Source of the DNA: Ceratotherium simum simum
Taxonomy: Eukaryota; Chordata; Mammalia; Perissodactyla; Rhinocerotidae
NCBI RefSeq assembly: GCF_000283155.1
Contig: NW_004454210.1
Coordinates: forward strand, 7,821,772 to 7,885,771
Reading direction: 5' to 3'
DNA: 64,000 nucleotides
The position numbers and the translations under genes are program-made. The notes beneath the pieces were generated by a model that saw only the letters and a program-made list of their open reading frames with translations, was not told where the DNA came from and searched no databases. Shown piece by piece: positions 22,440-31,475 of this stretch (the stretch's first letter is position 1; every line of letters begins with the position of its first letter).

Positions 22440-22790
22440 AGAATTCAGTAAGCTATTAACAGCATAGAACAGAATGGTCTCCATCTTAATGGGCAAGGAT
22501 CCAGAGAAATAAAGTCCAAAGAAGCCAGACAGAAAAAGAGCACGCAGGGTATGATTACATTAATGCAAAGTGCAAGATACTCTAAATGACAAAAAGTATG
22601 TCCGTATTTTCCTGGGACCCAGAGACAGAGCAATGGACTGTAAAGGAACACAAGGAATCTTTGGGGGGTGATGGAAATGCTGTCTTATGGCTGTACACAA
22701 CTGTCAAACTCATCAAATTGTACAACTTAAATGGATGTCATTTATTTTATGGAAATCATTCCTCTATAAGTTTGATAAGAAAAAAATGAT
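22440..22790 (+). repeat. L1M 3'-UTR fragment
   Basis: 'gtgatggaaatgctgtctta', 'gtacacaactgtcaaactca' and 'tcaaattgtacaacttaaat' follow the ordered motifs of L1M/L1ME 3' ends. Confidence 0.6.
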
Positions 22791-23215
22791 TCATATGTTT
22801 AAAAACAGGAAGAGAGAAGTAAATGGATGAAAAGATGAAGAATTGCAACAATCATAAAATCTATAGAAAAGTAATCAAATAGACATTCTATCATTGAAAA
22901 ATATATCTGCAATTAAGAAGTTATTGGATGCCTTGAAAATAAAGCAGCCAGAACCGAAGACATAATTAGAAAAACTCAGACAGACCCATATAAAATATCT
23001 CAACTTTCAGATATTTGGATCTGAAACTGAATTTCATAGAGGAGAGAACATAAAAAAAGAGAAAAAAACAATAGTATAGAGCATAAGTGATATGTGGGAC
23101 ATGGTCCACAAGTCTCACATCTGTGTAGCCAGAAAGAGAGAGGAAAAAGAACAGGGCAACAGCAGCATTAAAAAAAAAAAAAAAAGTCTAGCCTTCCAGT
23201 TTTAGTTGAAAAACT
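22791..23215 (+). repeat. L1M ORF1-region fragment
   Basis: A-rich sequence with 'agtgatatgtgggacatggt' and 'agaaagagagaggaaaaaga', resembling the L1M ORF1 5' part. Contains an A17 run at about 23169-23185. Confidence 0.45.
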
Positions 23216-23276
23216 ACAAATTAATTCACTTCAATAGGTTCTATTGCACCTACAGTCCATTTTTTAGAAACGTTTG

Positions 23277-23426
23277 GAGCCAGCCTTGATGGCCTAGTGG
23301 TTAAAGTTCAGTGCTCTCACTGCTTCAGCAGCCCAGGTTTGTTTCCCGGATGAGGAACCACACCACCCATCTGTCAGTAGCCATGTTGTGGCGGTGGCTC
23401 ACATAGAAGAATTAGAAGGACTTACA
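23277..23426 (+). repeat. Outer ERE SINE, left part (interrupted)
   Basis: Head 'ggagccagccttgatggcct' and body up to 'agaaggacttaca' (23414-23426), where a second ERE is inserted. It resumes at 23642. The older member of the nest. Confidence 0.88.
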
Positions 23427-23641
23427 GGGCCAGCCCCGTGGCTTAGAGGTTAAGTGCGTGGGCTTCGGTGCTGGTGGCCCAGGTTCGGATCCCGGGCGCG
23501 CACCGACGCACCGCTTCTCCGGCCATGCTGAGGCCGTGTCCCACATACAGCAACTAGAAGGATGTGCAGCTATGACATACAACTATCTACTGGGCTTTGG
23601 GGGAAAAAATAAATAAATAAAATTATTAAAAAAAAAAAAAA
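23427..23641 (+). repeat. Inner ERE SINE (short form) nested in an ERE
   Basis: Head 'gggccagccccgtggcttag', B box 'ggttcggatcccgg', tail module 'catacaactatctactggg' and an A-rich end. The host sequence 'agaaggacttaca' occurs at 23414-23426 and 23642-23654, an exact 13-bp target-site duplication. Confidence 0.95.
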
Positions 23642-23704
23642 AGAAGGACTTACAACTAGGATATACAACCAGTCACTGGGGCTTTGGGGAGGCGAAAAAA
23701 AAAA
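23642..23704 (+). repeat. Outer ERE SINE, right part
   Basis: Continuation 'acaaccagtcactggggctt' with an A-rich tail, completing the interrupted outer ERE. Confidence 0.85.
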
Positions 23705-23769
23705 GAAATTCTTGATTCTTTCCTTTTCTTTACAAGTTTTCAAAATAGTGAATTGGTTCTCTAGCATTC

Positions 23770-24200
23770 TCCAAAGATGACCAATGAGATTTTTGTAAAG
23801 TATAATTTTAAACTTACTATTTACACGTACTTCATGTGTTTTAACACATTACGGCTATTCTTCTTATTGACACTTAAATTGTCCCTTCTTTGGCCAGTGG
23901 AAATGTCTTCACGTCTGCCCCTGAGTTATTTTGACATGACCCTATTAATCATTGATAACTTCTTTACTTTCTGGTAGGATAAAATGGTCTAGGGCTCCTT
24001 GTATATATTTCCTGTTTTGTACTAGGAATTAGCCATTTCTTCAAGAAGCTTGGTTCTTTTTAGTAGGAAACTGTATTTAGAAACTACAATCTAATTGCTA
24101 AAGGTGTTCATTGTTACTGAGTTAGACATCATTTGTAGGCTTTTTCAGAAAGTTACTTTTAACCAAAATTCTAATTGATCCATTTCATGTATGTTCTATC
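23770..24200 (-). repeat. Probable antisense L1M fragment
   Basis: 'ttattttgacatgacccta', 'agccatttcttcaagaagct' and 'aggaaactgtatttagaaac' resemble an antisense stretch common in mammalian L1M. The region within L1 is not certain. Confidence 0.4.
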
Positions 24201-24374
24201 TCCTTCTATCACCTCACTTTAGAATGTCTTGTTTTCTCCAAGTTCCTTGTGACTCCTTTTATGGAATTGAGCATCTTCCTACCTGGTTTTTAAGAAAATA
24301 CCCTTTCCTCCTCTGAATAAAATGTTTTAATTGTTGGAGATCAATAGATTTTGAGCATATGATTTCTTCAAAGA

Positions 24375-24445
24375 GGCTGTATGGCATAATTCTTAAGGGC
24401 AGGCTTTGGAATCAGATTGCCTGGATTCTAATCCATGACGTGGGA
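24375..24445 (+). repeat. MIR fragment
   Basis: 'tctaatccatgacgtgg' preceded by 'ggctttggaatcagattgcc' 'tggat', a MIR core. Confidence 0.5.
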
Positions 24446-25033
24446 AATTAACTTGATGCAATGGTGGTTTCCACGCACCCTACCAGGCAGGCTGTCTGAG
24501 ATGAGGTCATGGTACAGAAAGGCTCACAGATCAAATAAAGATGCTCAAAGCACACAGTTTGTTGAATCAGCTTAAAACATACAGCTAGAAGCAAGGAGGT
24601 AAGAGCTGGGGTAAATTGAGACATTTAGGAATGGATCCAAGCTGGGTGGAGGACCACACTGCCTGAATCCTGTGTTATGTAATATTCAGATGGATGTTCT
24701 CTCTCTCTTTCTGCCACATCAGTCTTTCCTGCTGACAAGAACTAAAGCAGAAATCGAACAAGGGTGCTTAGCAGGCAGGTGCCTGAAGCAAACACTCTCT
24801 TACTCTTTGGGCGAGAAGCAGGGACAAGTACTTTTGGCCACAAGCGGTAGCCTGACAATTAGCCTGCTAAGCAGCTGTGGATTTATCTGCATCTCTTGGA
24901 TTGAGCACATGTGGAGTCAGAGTAGGACTGCAATGGGTGTCACCAACGGGTGCCTGATTTTGAGATGATATTAAGATATGATAAAGATATTGTGGTTATG
25001 TTTAGAAAAAAAATTTTTAAGAGTTATGGAGTG
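24446..25033. other. No gene recognised
   Basis: The 98-codon plus-strand frame 24672-24968 has no recognisable domain. 'attgtggttatgtttagaaa' at about 24990 is an L1M 3'-end motif, so at least the right edge is L1-derived. Confidence 0.4.
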
Positions 25034-25103
25034 TTTGACAGTATTATTTTAGCAAATAATTTGGGAAAACAAAGTAGGAGCATTTGACAGTATTATTTTA
25101 GCA
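25034..25103. repeat. 21-bp direct repeat, period 49 bp
   Basis: 'tttgacagtattattttagc' plus one base occurs at 25034-25054 and 25083-25103. Either a local 49-bp tandem duplication or a duplication flanking a 28-bp insert. Confidence 0.85.
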
Positions 25104-25689
25104 CTTGGGGTCAGTAGAGCAGTTGCCTTATATTTCTGCTTCTTGTTTCAAAATCCACACTAGCAATTCAGAAGGTGGTGTACAGGGTGTGCTCTTCAGA
25201 ACCGGGCTCCTCAGGATTTTCCTAGTGCTCCAAGGGGCTAAGGGGGGGTTAGGGAGAGCTAGCGAGCGGGAGGTAGGGTTACGAGGTTTTGAGAGACACT
25301 ACCATGTTCACCAGCACAATGATTTAATGGTTTCAAGGACAAATATGCTTTGAAAAGTCGAGATTGAACCAGCTTAAACTGGATTCTTAGTTGTAGGACA
25401 AGTTTATGGCACTGAACACAAGCTTATTAAAGCTGTAACTATGATTATCAATAAGGTCTATTCCATTTTAAAACAAAGCATTGTTTTAAGCAAACATTGC
25501 TTCTTCCGAAAATCCCAATGTATCTAGGCAAGATATCTCAGGTTAATGAGATTATTAGCAGGAAATTTAAAATGGGAAACCTCTGATAATGTATATGATA
25601 TGCAAATTTGGGAACAAGAAAAACTTAAAACTTTTGACTAGTATTTATAAGACAATTAATAATATATAACTTAAAAACATAAAAAAATC
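25104..25689. other. No gene recognised
   Basis: Unique-looking sequence; the 82-codon frame at 25105 is glycine- and arginine-rich with no domain. Confidence 0.4.
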
Positions 25690-25754
25690 AACAAAGCTAC
25701 TATTCTAATACAATTATTTTTAATTTTGTATGTTGCTTTTTATTTACATAGATA
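25690..25754 (-). repeat. Antisense L1 fragment, left of an ERE
   Basis: AT-rich flank that continues at 25963. Weak by itself. Confidence 0.35.
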
Positions 25755-25962
25755 AATTTTATTTTTATTTATTTATTTTTTTTGCTGAGGACGATTCGCC
25801 CTGAGCTAACATCCGTGCCAATCTTCCTCTATTTTTCAGTATGTGGGCCACCAGCACAGCATGGCTGCTAACAGAGCGGTGTAGGTCCACACTGGGGAAT
25901 CAAACCTGGGCCGCTGAAGTGGAGCATGCTGAGCTTAACCACTAGGCCACTGGGGCTGGCCC
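25755..25962 (-). repeat. ERE SINE (single-module form)
   Basis: Antisense: 'tttgctgaggacgattcgcc' to '...ccactggggctggccc'. Short duplication 'agataaatt' (25750) / 'agataatt' (25963). Confidence 0.9.
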
Positions 25963-26310
25963 AGATAATTCTTAAAGAATTATCATAATATTTTTCTATT
26001 TTATATTCTGCTTTTTTCATGTTTGCAAGTCTTCCTAATTATCATTTTACTACCTACATTTTACTCTGTTGATATACCATAATTTACTAAGCTATTCTAA
26101 TGTTGGATACTTAGGTTATTTTCATTTTTGAAAATATATCATAGTCACTGCTATAAGGAAAAGCTATAGTAATGTTGGGTTTTGCTTTGCTTAAATATTT
26201 CCTTGGGATAAATTTTGAGAAATGAAATTACATTAAAATAGTATGAGCTTCTGTTTTTGCTTTACATAGTCTTACTGTTTCCAAAAGGGTTGTATCATGC
26301 ATATCTCTGA
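25963..26310 (-). repeat. Antisense L1M fragment
   Basis: 'ttgatataccataatttact', 'tccttgggataaattttgag' and 'actgtttccaaaagggttgt' are antisense L1M motifs. Confidence 0.55.
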
Positions 26311-26869
26311 CATGATATACAATTTAGGTAACAACTCCTATTTCTATTTCAAAATACCTATCTAAACTCCTTTAAAAGCACCATTCATATTTATAGATCT
26401 GAAAATCAACCCTTGAAAAGCAGAATATAAAAGTAACAATAAACAGGAATTCTCATTTGTCTAAAGTGCTAAAAAAGTAATCTTAGAATGTAATTAACAT
26501 ATTGATTAATTGTAAACTTTCTTCTTTCTTTGAACCTATTGTTAGGAAAATTAATAAAAATCACTGACAGCCAGCATGTAGGCAGCATGGAAAAGGACAG
26601 AATAATTTACAAAATGGATATTATCCCAATTTTGTAAAATGTATCTTTTCTTTAGAAATAAAAACATTAATTTGGGGAGAAATTAAATCAATTACCGAAT
26701 GATTCACTTTGACAGCTAGCCCTCAGCCTCCAGAGCTAGCTTCATGTTGTATAAATGTTAGAATTCCTTTTCTCCAGAGAAGCAGTTTTGTATCCTAATT
26801 GGTTTCATTCATCCTTCACCTTTTGGGGTTACGTAAACAAGATTCATTATATATGAGAAATGTTTATAC
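26311..26869. other. No gene or repeat recognised
   Basis: AT-rich, no recognised element. Confidence 0.4.
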
Positions 26870-27600
26870 TACTTCTTAATTGATGTGTAATTATCACATA
26901 ATAAAATGCACCGATAGGGCCGGCCCCGTGGCTTGGTGGTTAAGTGAGCGCGCTCCACTGCTGGCGACCCGGGTTCGGATCCCGGGCTCGCACCGACGCG
27001 CTGCTTCTCCGGCCATGCTGAGGCCGCGTCCCACATACAGCAACTAGAAGGATGTGCAGCTGTGACACACAACTATCTACTGGGGCTTTGGGGGGAAAAA
27101 ATAAATAAATAAAATCTTTAAAAAACTAAAAAATAAAAAAATAAAATGCACCGATATAACGTATATATTTTGATCAGTTTTGACAAACACATAAACCTGC
27201 ATAAACCACACCCCAAAACCCAGAAGGCAACTCGTGCCCTCCTCTAGTCAATCCTCCCCTTCCCCCCTCACTTCCCAGAAACAATCACTGTTCTGATTTC
27301 TTTCTCCATGGATGAACTTTGTCGGTTCTAGAACTTTATATAAATGGAGTCATTCAGTAGGTACTCTCGTGATTGCCTGTTTAGCTCAGCATCTTTTTGA
27401 AATTCATTCATATTGCTGCATGTTATTGGTAGTTCATTCCTTTTTATTGCTAAGTAATATTTCACTTTATGAATATATCACACTTTGTTTATCCATTCTC
27501 CTCTTAATGGACGTGTAGGTTGTTTCCAATGTTCAACTGTGATGAATAAAGTGGCTATGATCGTTCATTTACAACTCATTTTCCGTATGTATAGCATACT
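26870..27600 (-). repeat. Antisense L1M 3' end and ORF2 C-terminus, split by an ERE
   Basis: 'cataataaaatgcaccgata' begins the 3' UTR, the ERE interrupts at 26917-27140, and the L1 continues with 'ttgatcagttttgacaaaca', 'tttatataaatggagtcatt' and 'ttgtttatccattctcctct'. Confidence 0.75.
26917..27140 (+). repeat. ERE SINE (short form), young-looking
   Basis: Head 'gggccggccccgtggcttgg', B box 'ggttcggatcccgg', tail module 'cacaactatctactggggc', then an A-rich tail with AAAT units. An exact 16-bp target-site duplication 'ataaaatgcaccgata' lies at 26901-26916 and 27141-27156. Low divergence from sister copies. Confidence 0.96.
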
Positions 27601-27609
27601 TCAAAATAT

Positions 27610-28330
27610 AAGTTTAAAAAAAACAGACTATAATGCAATACTACTATATACCCACCAAAATGGCTAAAATAAAAAAAACAGAAAATACTAAGTGTTGGTG
27701 AAGATATACAACAAGAATGCTCATATGTACAATCCCTTTGGAAAACCAGCAGTATCTCCTAACACTAAAAACACATGTACATATGTGTATATGTAACTTT
27801 ATGTATATTACCCAGCAATTCCATTCCTAGGTATATATACCCAATAGAATGTATACCTATGATTTAAGAATATTCATAACAGCAGTATTCATAATAACCA
27901 AAAGCTAGAAACTGCCCAAACACCATCAGTGGTAAAATGGATAAATAAATTGTAGTATATACACACAAGGGAATGCTATATGTCAATGAAAAGGAACAAA
28001 CTACAGCCGTATGCACCAACATGGATGAACTTCACAAACTTAAATGTGAGAACCCAGATATCAAAATATATAATTCTATTTATATAAAGTTCAAAAATAA
28101 GTAAAACTAATCTATGATGTCACAAGAGAGGACAGGATTAATCTCAGGCCTCTAATCTCGTGACTGGTACAGTGACCAGAGGGCTCCTGGGCTGTGATGT
28201 CTGTCTTGTGATCTCTGAGCATTACACAGGAGTGTGAACTTCACAGAAATTCATCAAGCTGAACACTCACGATCTGTACTGGGCACTTTTCTGTATGTAT
28301 ATTGCATTTCAATATAAAATAAAAATTTAC
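27610..28330 (+). repeat. L1M ORF2 C-terminus and 3' end
   Basis: Sense motifs 'ccaccaaaatggctaaaata', 'tacccagcaattccattcct', 'gaaaaggaacaaactacagc' and the terminal 'catttcaatataaaataaaa'. It lies head-to-head with the antisense L1 at 26870-27600. Confidence 0.78.
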
Positions 28331-28377
28331 TTTAAAAATGTCCTCAGATCTGAGAGCCAGTCTGATTTAAACATTAC

Positions 28378-28485
28378 CCACGTGCTTTCTTGTCTCTTTG
28401 GGCCTCCTTTCTTTTTTCCTTTCAGGGTTATCAGAAAAATCACACTACTATCAAAAGGAGAAGTTCTCTGCTGCTCCTTGCAGCA
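28378..28485 (-). other. Candidate exon D (weak)
   Basis: On the minus strand an AG acceptor ('atgttcacag') at 28486-28488 opens a 36-codon stop-free frame starting CCKEQQRTSPFDSS. It can end at a GTAATG donor (28372-28377) or run on to a stop at 28327-28329. Its starting phase (0) matches the end of candidate exon B. No family is recognised. The plus strand has a better pyrimidine-rich acceptor overlapping it (ending at 28425), which argues against this reading. Confidence 0.2.
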
Positions 28486-28670
28486 CTGTGAACATAATAT
28501 ACACACGTTCTAGAACAGTCTAGTGACACAGCATTAAGCTACTTCATCAGTGTAGACAGCTGACTAGTTTGGAACAACAGAATAAAATGCAGCGTTGCAG
28601 TGGCATATGGCTTTTACAGGTAGGTAAATCATTAACCCGGGCACTCGGTGGTACAGGGTATTTGACTAAC

Positions 28671-28848
28671 CTTGTAAAGTGAAGAGGCTGTGGCTGCCTT
28701 TCTCTCTGAAGGATCATCGGAAAAGAAATAATTTGGTGAGGAGTTCCAAGCACCACGTGTCCTCGTCTGACTGTTGGTTCTCTCACTAAACACGTCTTCC
28801 CTCTGATCGCTAAAGCAAAAAACATCTGCAAGAAAAGGTTTTAAATGG
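28671..28848 (-). other. Candidate internal exon B
   Basis: Minus-strand segment between two possible acceptors, 'ttttctttacag' (exon from 28848) and 'ccttttcttgcag' (exon from 28825), and a donor AAG|GTTAGT at 28665-28670. One frame is open throughout and reads like a soluble, serine-rich, charged protein: 'DVFCFSDQREDVFSER', later 'NSSPNYFFSDDPSERK'. The segment keeps about six CpGs in an AT-rich region. With the upstream acceptor, its phase is compatible with candidate exon A. The product is not recognised. It could be chance: the reader chose among many frames. No transcript evidence is available. Confidence 0.35.
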
Positions 28849-29059
28849 CTGTAAAGAAAAGCCCAAAGAAAATCTCTCTTTTCCTGCCCTCAATGAACCC
28901 ATGGGAAACTTTCAGGGGAGTTGAATGGGCTGTTGGTTTATCTACTATCAAATGTTGAAAAATGAGCTAAGGAAAGTATAAATGTTTTATTTTTTTCCAA
29001 AACAAATTTTCCCCTCCCGTGGTCGACAGCAATTTCTGCATCAATGTCCGCCTTTGCAG

Positions 29060-29169
29060 GCAGCTGTGATTAATAAAATGGGGATTTCGCGATGTGAGCT
29101 TACTTGGCCAGAAGTGGGTGAGCAAAACAGTTACCGAGGATTTCGATTAAGTCCGCTATCTCCTGATAC
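29060..29169 (+). other. Candidate exon on the plus strand (alternative to A)
   Basis: Acceptor 'tgtccgcctttgcag' and a strong donor TAC|GTAAGT flank 110 bp with exactly one open frame (36 codons plus two bases) containing 'MGISRCELTWPEVGEQ'. It overlaps candidate A on the other strand. Five CpGs are retained. Not recognised. Confidence 0.28.
29104..29162 (-). other. Candidate internal exon A
   Basis: Minus-strand 59-bp segment bounded by an acceptor ('acttacgtatcag') and a donor CAA|GTAAGC. The open frame reads 'EIADLIEILGNCFAHPLLA', an amphipathic-helix-like stretch, and leaves two bases that join in frame to candidate exon B across a 255-bp interval (28849-29103). The opposite strand carries an equally good exon candidate (29060-29169), so strand is unresolved. 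Confidence 0.3.
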
Positions 29170-29964
29170 GTAAGTCAGATATATCCTATTTGTGGCCGCC
29201 AGATTCCACTACTACCTTAAGTGAGCTAGCGTGAAACTGCCTCAAAAACTTTGAGCAGCTCTCCACCACTTAACAAAATAAGTGCAAACTCTATATTCTT
29301 CAAGGTTAGCTCAAGATGACGGCTTCGGTTAGGAGTGATGGTGTATTTTGGTCCTTGTTGGGAAAGGCTGAAATCAGATACAGCATATTCAGGAGTCTGG
29401 GTAGTGGGAGCAATGACAATATTTGCTTAGCGACCTCACTTCCTCCATCCCTCCGTTGTTAAGAAGTCCAGTGCTCTTGTGGGGAGGGTCGGATGAGAAC
29501 AAAGCAAAGAGAGCGTGGATTGGTAAAAGAAATACCAAACGCAGAAAACGCCTTTCTCTGGTATTTGAAGTTAAGCAGCTGTTTTCAGCTATTCTCAGTA
29601 CTCATCCCTAGGCCTTGTCATTACCTGGAAAGAAACTGGAATAGTTTCAGGACTACCACATTTGTTAAGTACCATCGGAAAAAAGTCACAGATTAAAAAT
29701 CCTCGTCTGATTTCATTTTATCAAATGGTTAATATTTTTCTGCTTCCTGCTAATAAAACATCAAATGCTAGGCTAGCTGCTGGACTAATTGTTTTTAATG
29801 GTATATCTTGTTCTTTTTCATCAACTATACAGGAAAAGTTTGAAGACAAAAGTGGTTTCAACCTCATCTCGCCCACATAAGAAATTCTCTTCCCGCCTAC
29901 CCCAAGGTATCCTCGTGTGTCCCATGCAGTGTCTGATATGGTGCTTTGCAAGTAAGTCTAAAAA

Positions 29965-30330
29965 TAAAACATTAGAAGAAAATATGAGAGAATATTTGTA
30001 TAACCTTGGGGATGGCGTGGTCTTCTTAAGCAAGACAGGAAACCCAGAGAAATTAAAGAAAAAAATAGACATTTGACTACATAAAAATTCATATTTTTTT
30101 GCAAAGCCAAAGACATCACGAAGTGAAAAGAAAAAGTGAGGAAAAATGTTTGCAATAAAAATGACAGAAAATGTCAAATATCCTAATAAACAAAGGCTCC
30201 TGCAAATTAATAAACAAAATACAACACAATAGAAAAATGAGCCAGTGCTATGAATAGCCAGTCCATAGAAGAGGAAATAGAAGGCACTCAGTATCACTGG
30301 GAGTCAGGAAAATGCAATGAATTCATGGAT
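29965..30330 (+). repeat. L1 ORF2 C-terminal fragment
   Basis: Sense motifs 'ttaagcaagacaggaaaccc', 'caatagaaaaatgagccagt' and 'atagaagaggaaatagaag' match L1 ORF2 near its end. The long minus-strand frame here is antisense to the L1. Confidence 0.65.
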
Positions 30331-30715
30331 ATGAATACATGCATGTAATGGTATAAAAATACCCAATTTATGAGTGGTTGCCTTAGGGCCCAGGGGCCTA
30401 GGGGAGGGTAATAGATCTGGGATTGGAAGTCAAAAGGGACTTCAACGTTAACTGCAATTCTTTATTTCTTTTATTAAGATCTAAGGGGAATGTGACAAAA
30501 TGGTAACAGTTATCAAACTTGAGTTGTGTCTTTTGGTAAACATGTGTTTGGATTTCTGTTGGATATATTCCTAGGAGTAGAATTGCTAGGTCATAGGATA
30601 TGCATATGTTCTAGTAAGGTTCTGTTTCTTAATCTGGGTGTTGGTTACAGGCGTGTACTCAGTTTATGAAAATTCACTGAGATATATACTTATATATATG
30701 CATTTCAATAAAAGG
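30331..30715 (+). repeat. L1M 3'-UTR fragment with an embedded antisense piece
   Basis: 'gagtggttgccttagggccc' and 'taatctgggtgttggttaca' are sense 3'-UTR motifs. 30560-30615 ('tattcctaggagtagaattg' 'ctaggtcat') is L1 in the opposite direction. Confidence 0.55.
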
Positions 30716-31012
30716 TTAAACAACAACAAAATAAAAGCTAGAATGCAATACCACTACACATCCACCAGAATGCCTCAAATGAAACAGCAGAAAGTACCAA
30801 GTGTTGATGGGGATACACAGCAACTCGGTTGCTCGTATATTACTAGTGGGAATTGACCTTGATACAATGGAAAAGTAGCATCGTCTACTAACACTGAAAA
30901 GATGTGTATCCCATCATCTGACAGTTCCGCTCCTAGATGGACATACCTGGCAGAAGTGTGTCTGTATGATACCAAAAGACATGTATAAGACTTATGTGAC
31001 ACCATTGTTTTC
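30716..31012 (+). repeat. L1 ORF2 C-terminal fragment
   Basis: 'accactacacatccaccaga', 'taccaagtgttgatgggga' and 'gtatattactagtgggaatt' are sense L1 ORF2. Confidence 0.65.
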
Positions 31013-31015
31013 AAT

Positions 31016-31105
31016 ATATTTTTTAACAACTTTATTGAGATATCTTTGACATAAAAATTGTATAAATTTAAGGTGTACAACTTGATGTTTTGAAATATTG
31101 TGGTT
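31016..31105 (-). repeat. Antisense L1 3'-UTR fragment
   Basis: 'caactttattgagatatctt' and 'aaatttaaggtgtacaactt' 'gatgttttgaaat' are antisense L1M 3' UTR, lying between two sense L1 pieces. Confidence 0.65.
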
Positions 31106-31390
31106 TTAAAACCATCAGATTGGGGAAAAAAGAATAAATTATGGTACATCAAAGATATGAATTTTATGCAAATTAGATCTATATATATATATATATTGAC
31201 TTGATGGGACATCCTTGAGAAGTTAAGTGAAGAAAGTGAGTTGTGTATAGACTGACCTCATTTTTATAAGGATAAAAAACAAAGACAAAACCCCTTTTAT
31301 GTGCATATAAGTATGTAAGAGCAAAAAGACAAGACTGCAAATAAAAAGATCAAAATTTTAATATGGAAGGTGAGATTAAATGAAGACTGA
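31106..31390 (+). repeat. L1M 3'-end fragment
   Basis: 'aataaattatggtacatcaa' and 'gagaagttaagtgaagaaag' plus 'cctcatttttataaggat' are sense L1M motifs. Contains (TA)8 at 31181-31196. Confidence 0.6.
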
Positions 31391-31475
31391 GTAGAGAGAT
31401 GATTAGCTTTTTCTTTAGTCAGCCGTGTATTATCTGACTTGCTAAAACCAGCATGTGTTTCCAGGTAATTATTTT

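Larger units (their letters stand above)
28331..29960. other. Repeat-free island, possible conserved or exonic sequence
   Basis: The stretch between two L1 fragments in which I see no interspersed repeat. It has more CpG than its surroundings and several splice-like boundaries on both strands. On the minus strand a 77-codon stop-free stretch (29721-29951) containing 'GKRISYVGEMRLKPLL' and 'DIPLKTISPAASLAFDVLL' is followed in the same frame, after two stop codons, by 34 more open codons (ending near 29605). Confidence 0.45.

Noticed and set aside
29635..29706. Possible exon C on the minus strand (upstream of A, ends in a CAG|GTAATG donor, phase fits A)
   Set aside because: The only acceptor that avoids the upstream in-frame stops has almost no pyrimidine tract, and 'tttctttccag' at its end looks more like an acceptor than exon sequence. 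Kept only as a possibility.
29833..29952. Plus-strand segment between 'caactatacag' and a CAA|GTAAGT donor
   Set aside because: One frame is open, but the acceptor is weak and the other strand has a longer open frame over the same bases.
29821..30297. 158-codon minus-strand open frame, hydrophobic
   Set aside because: Largely the antisense of a sense L1 ORF2 fragment; its phenylalanine/leucine richness comes from the A-rich L1 strand.
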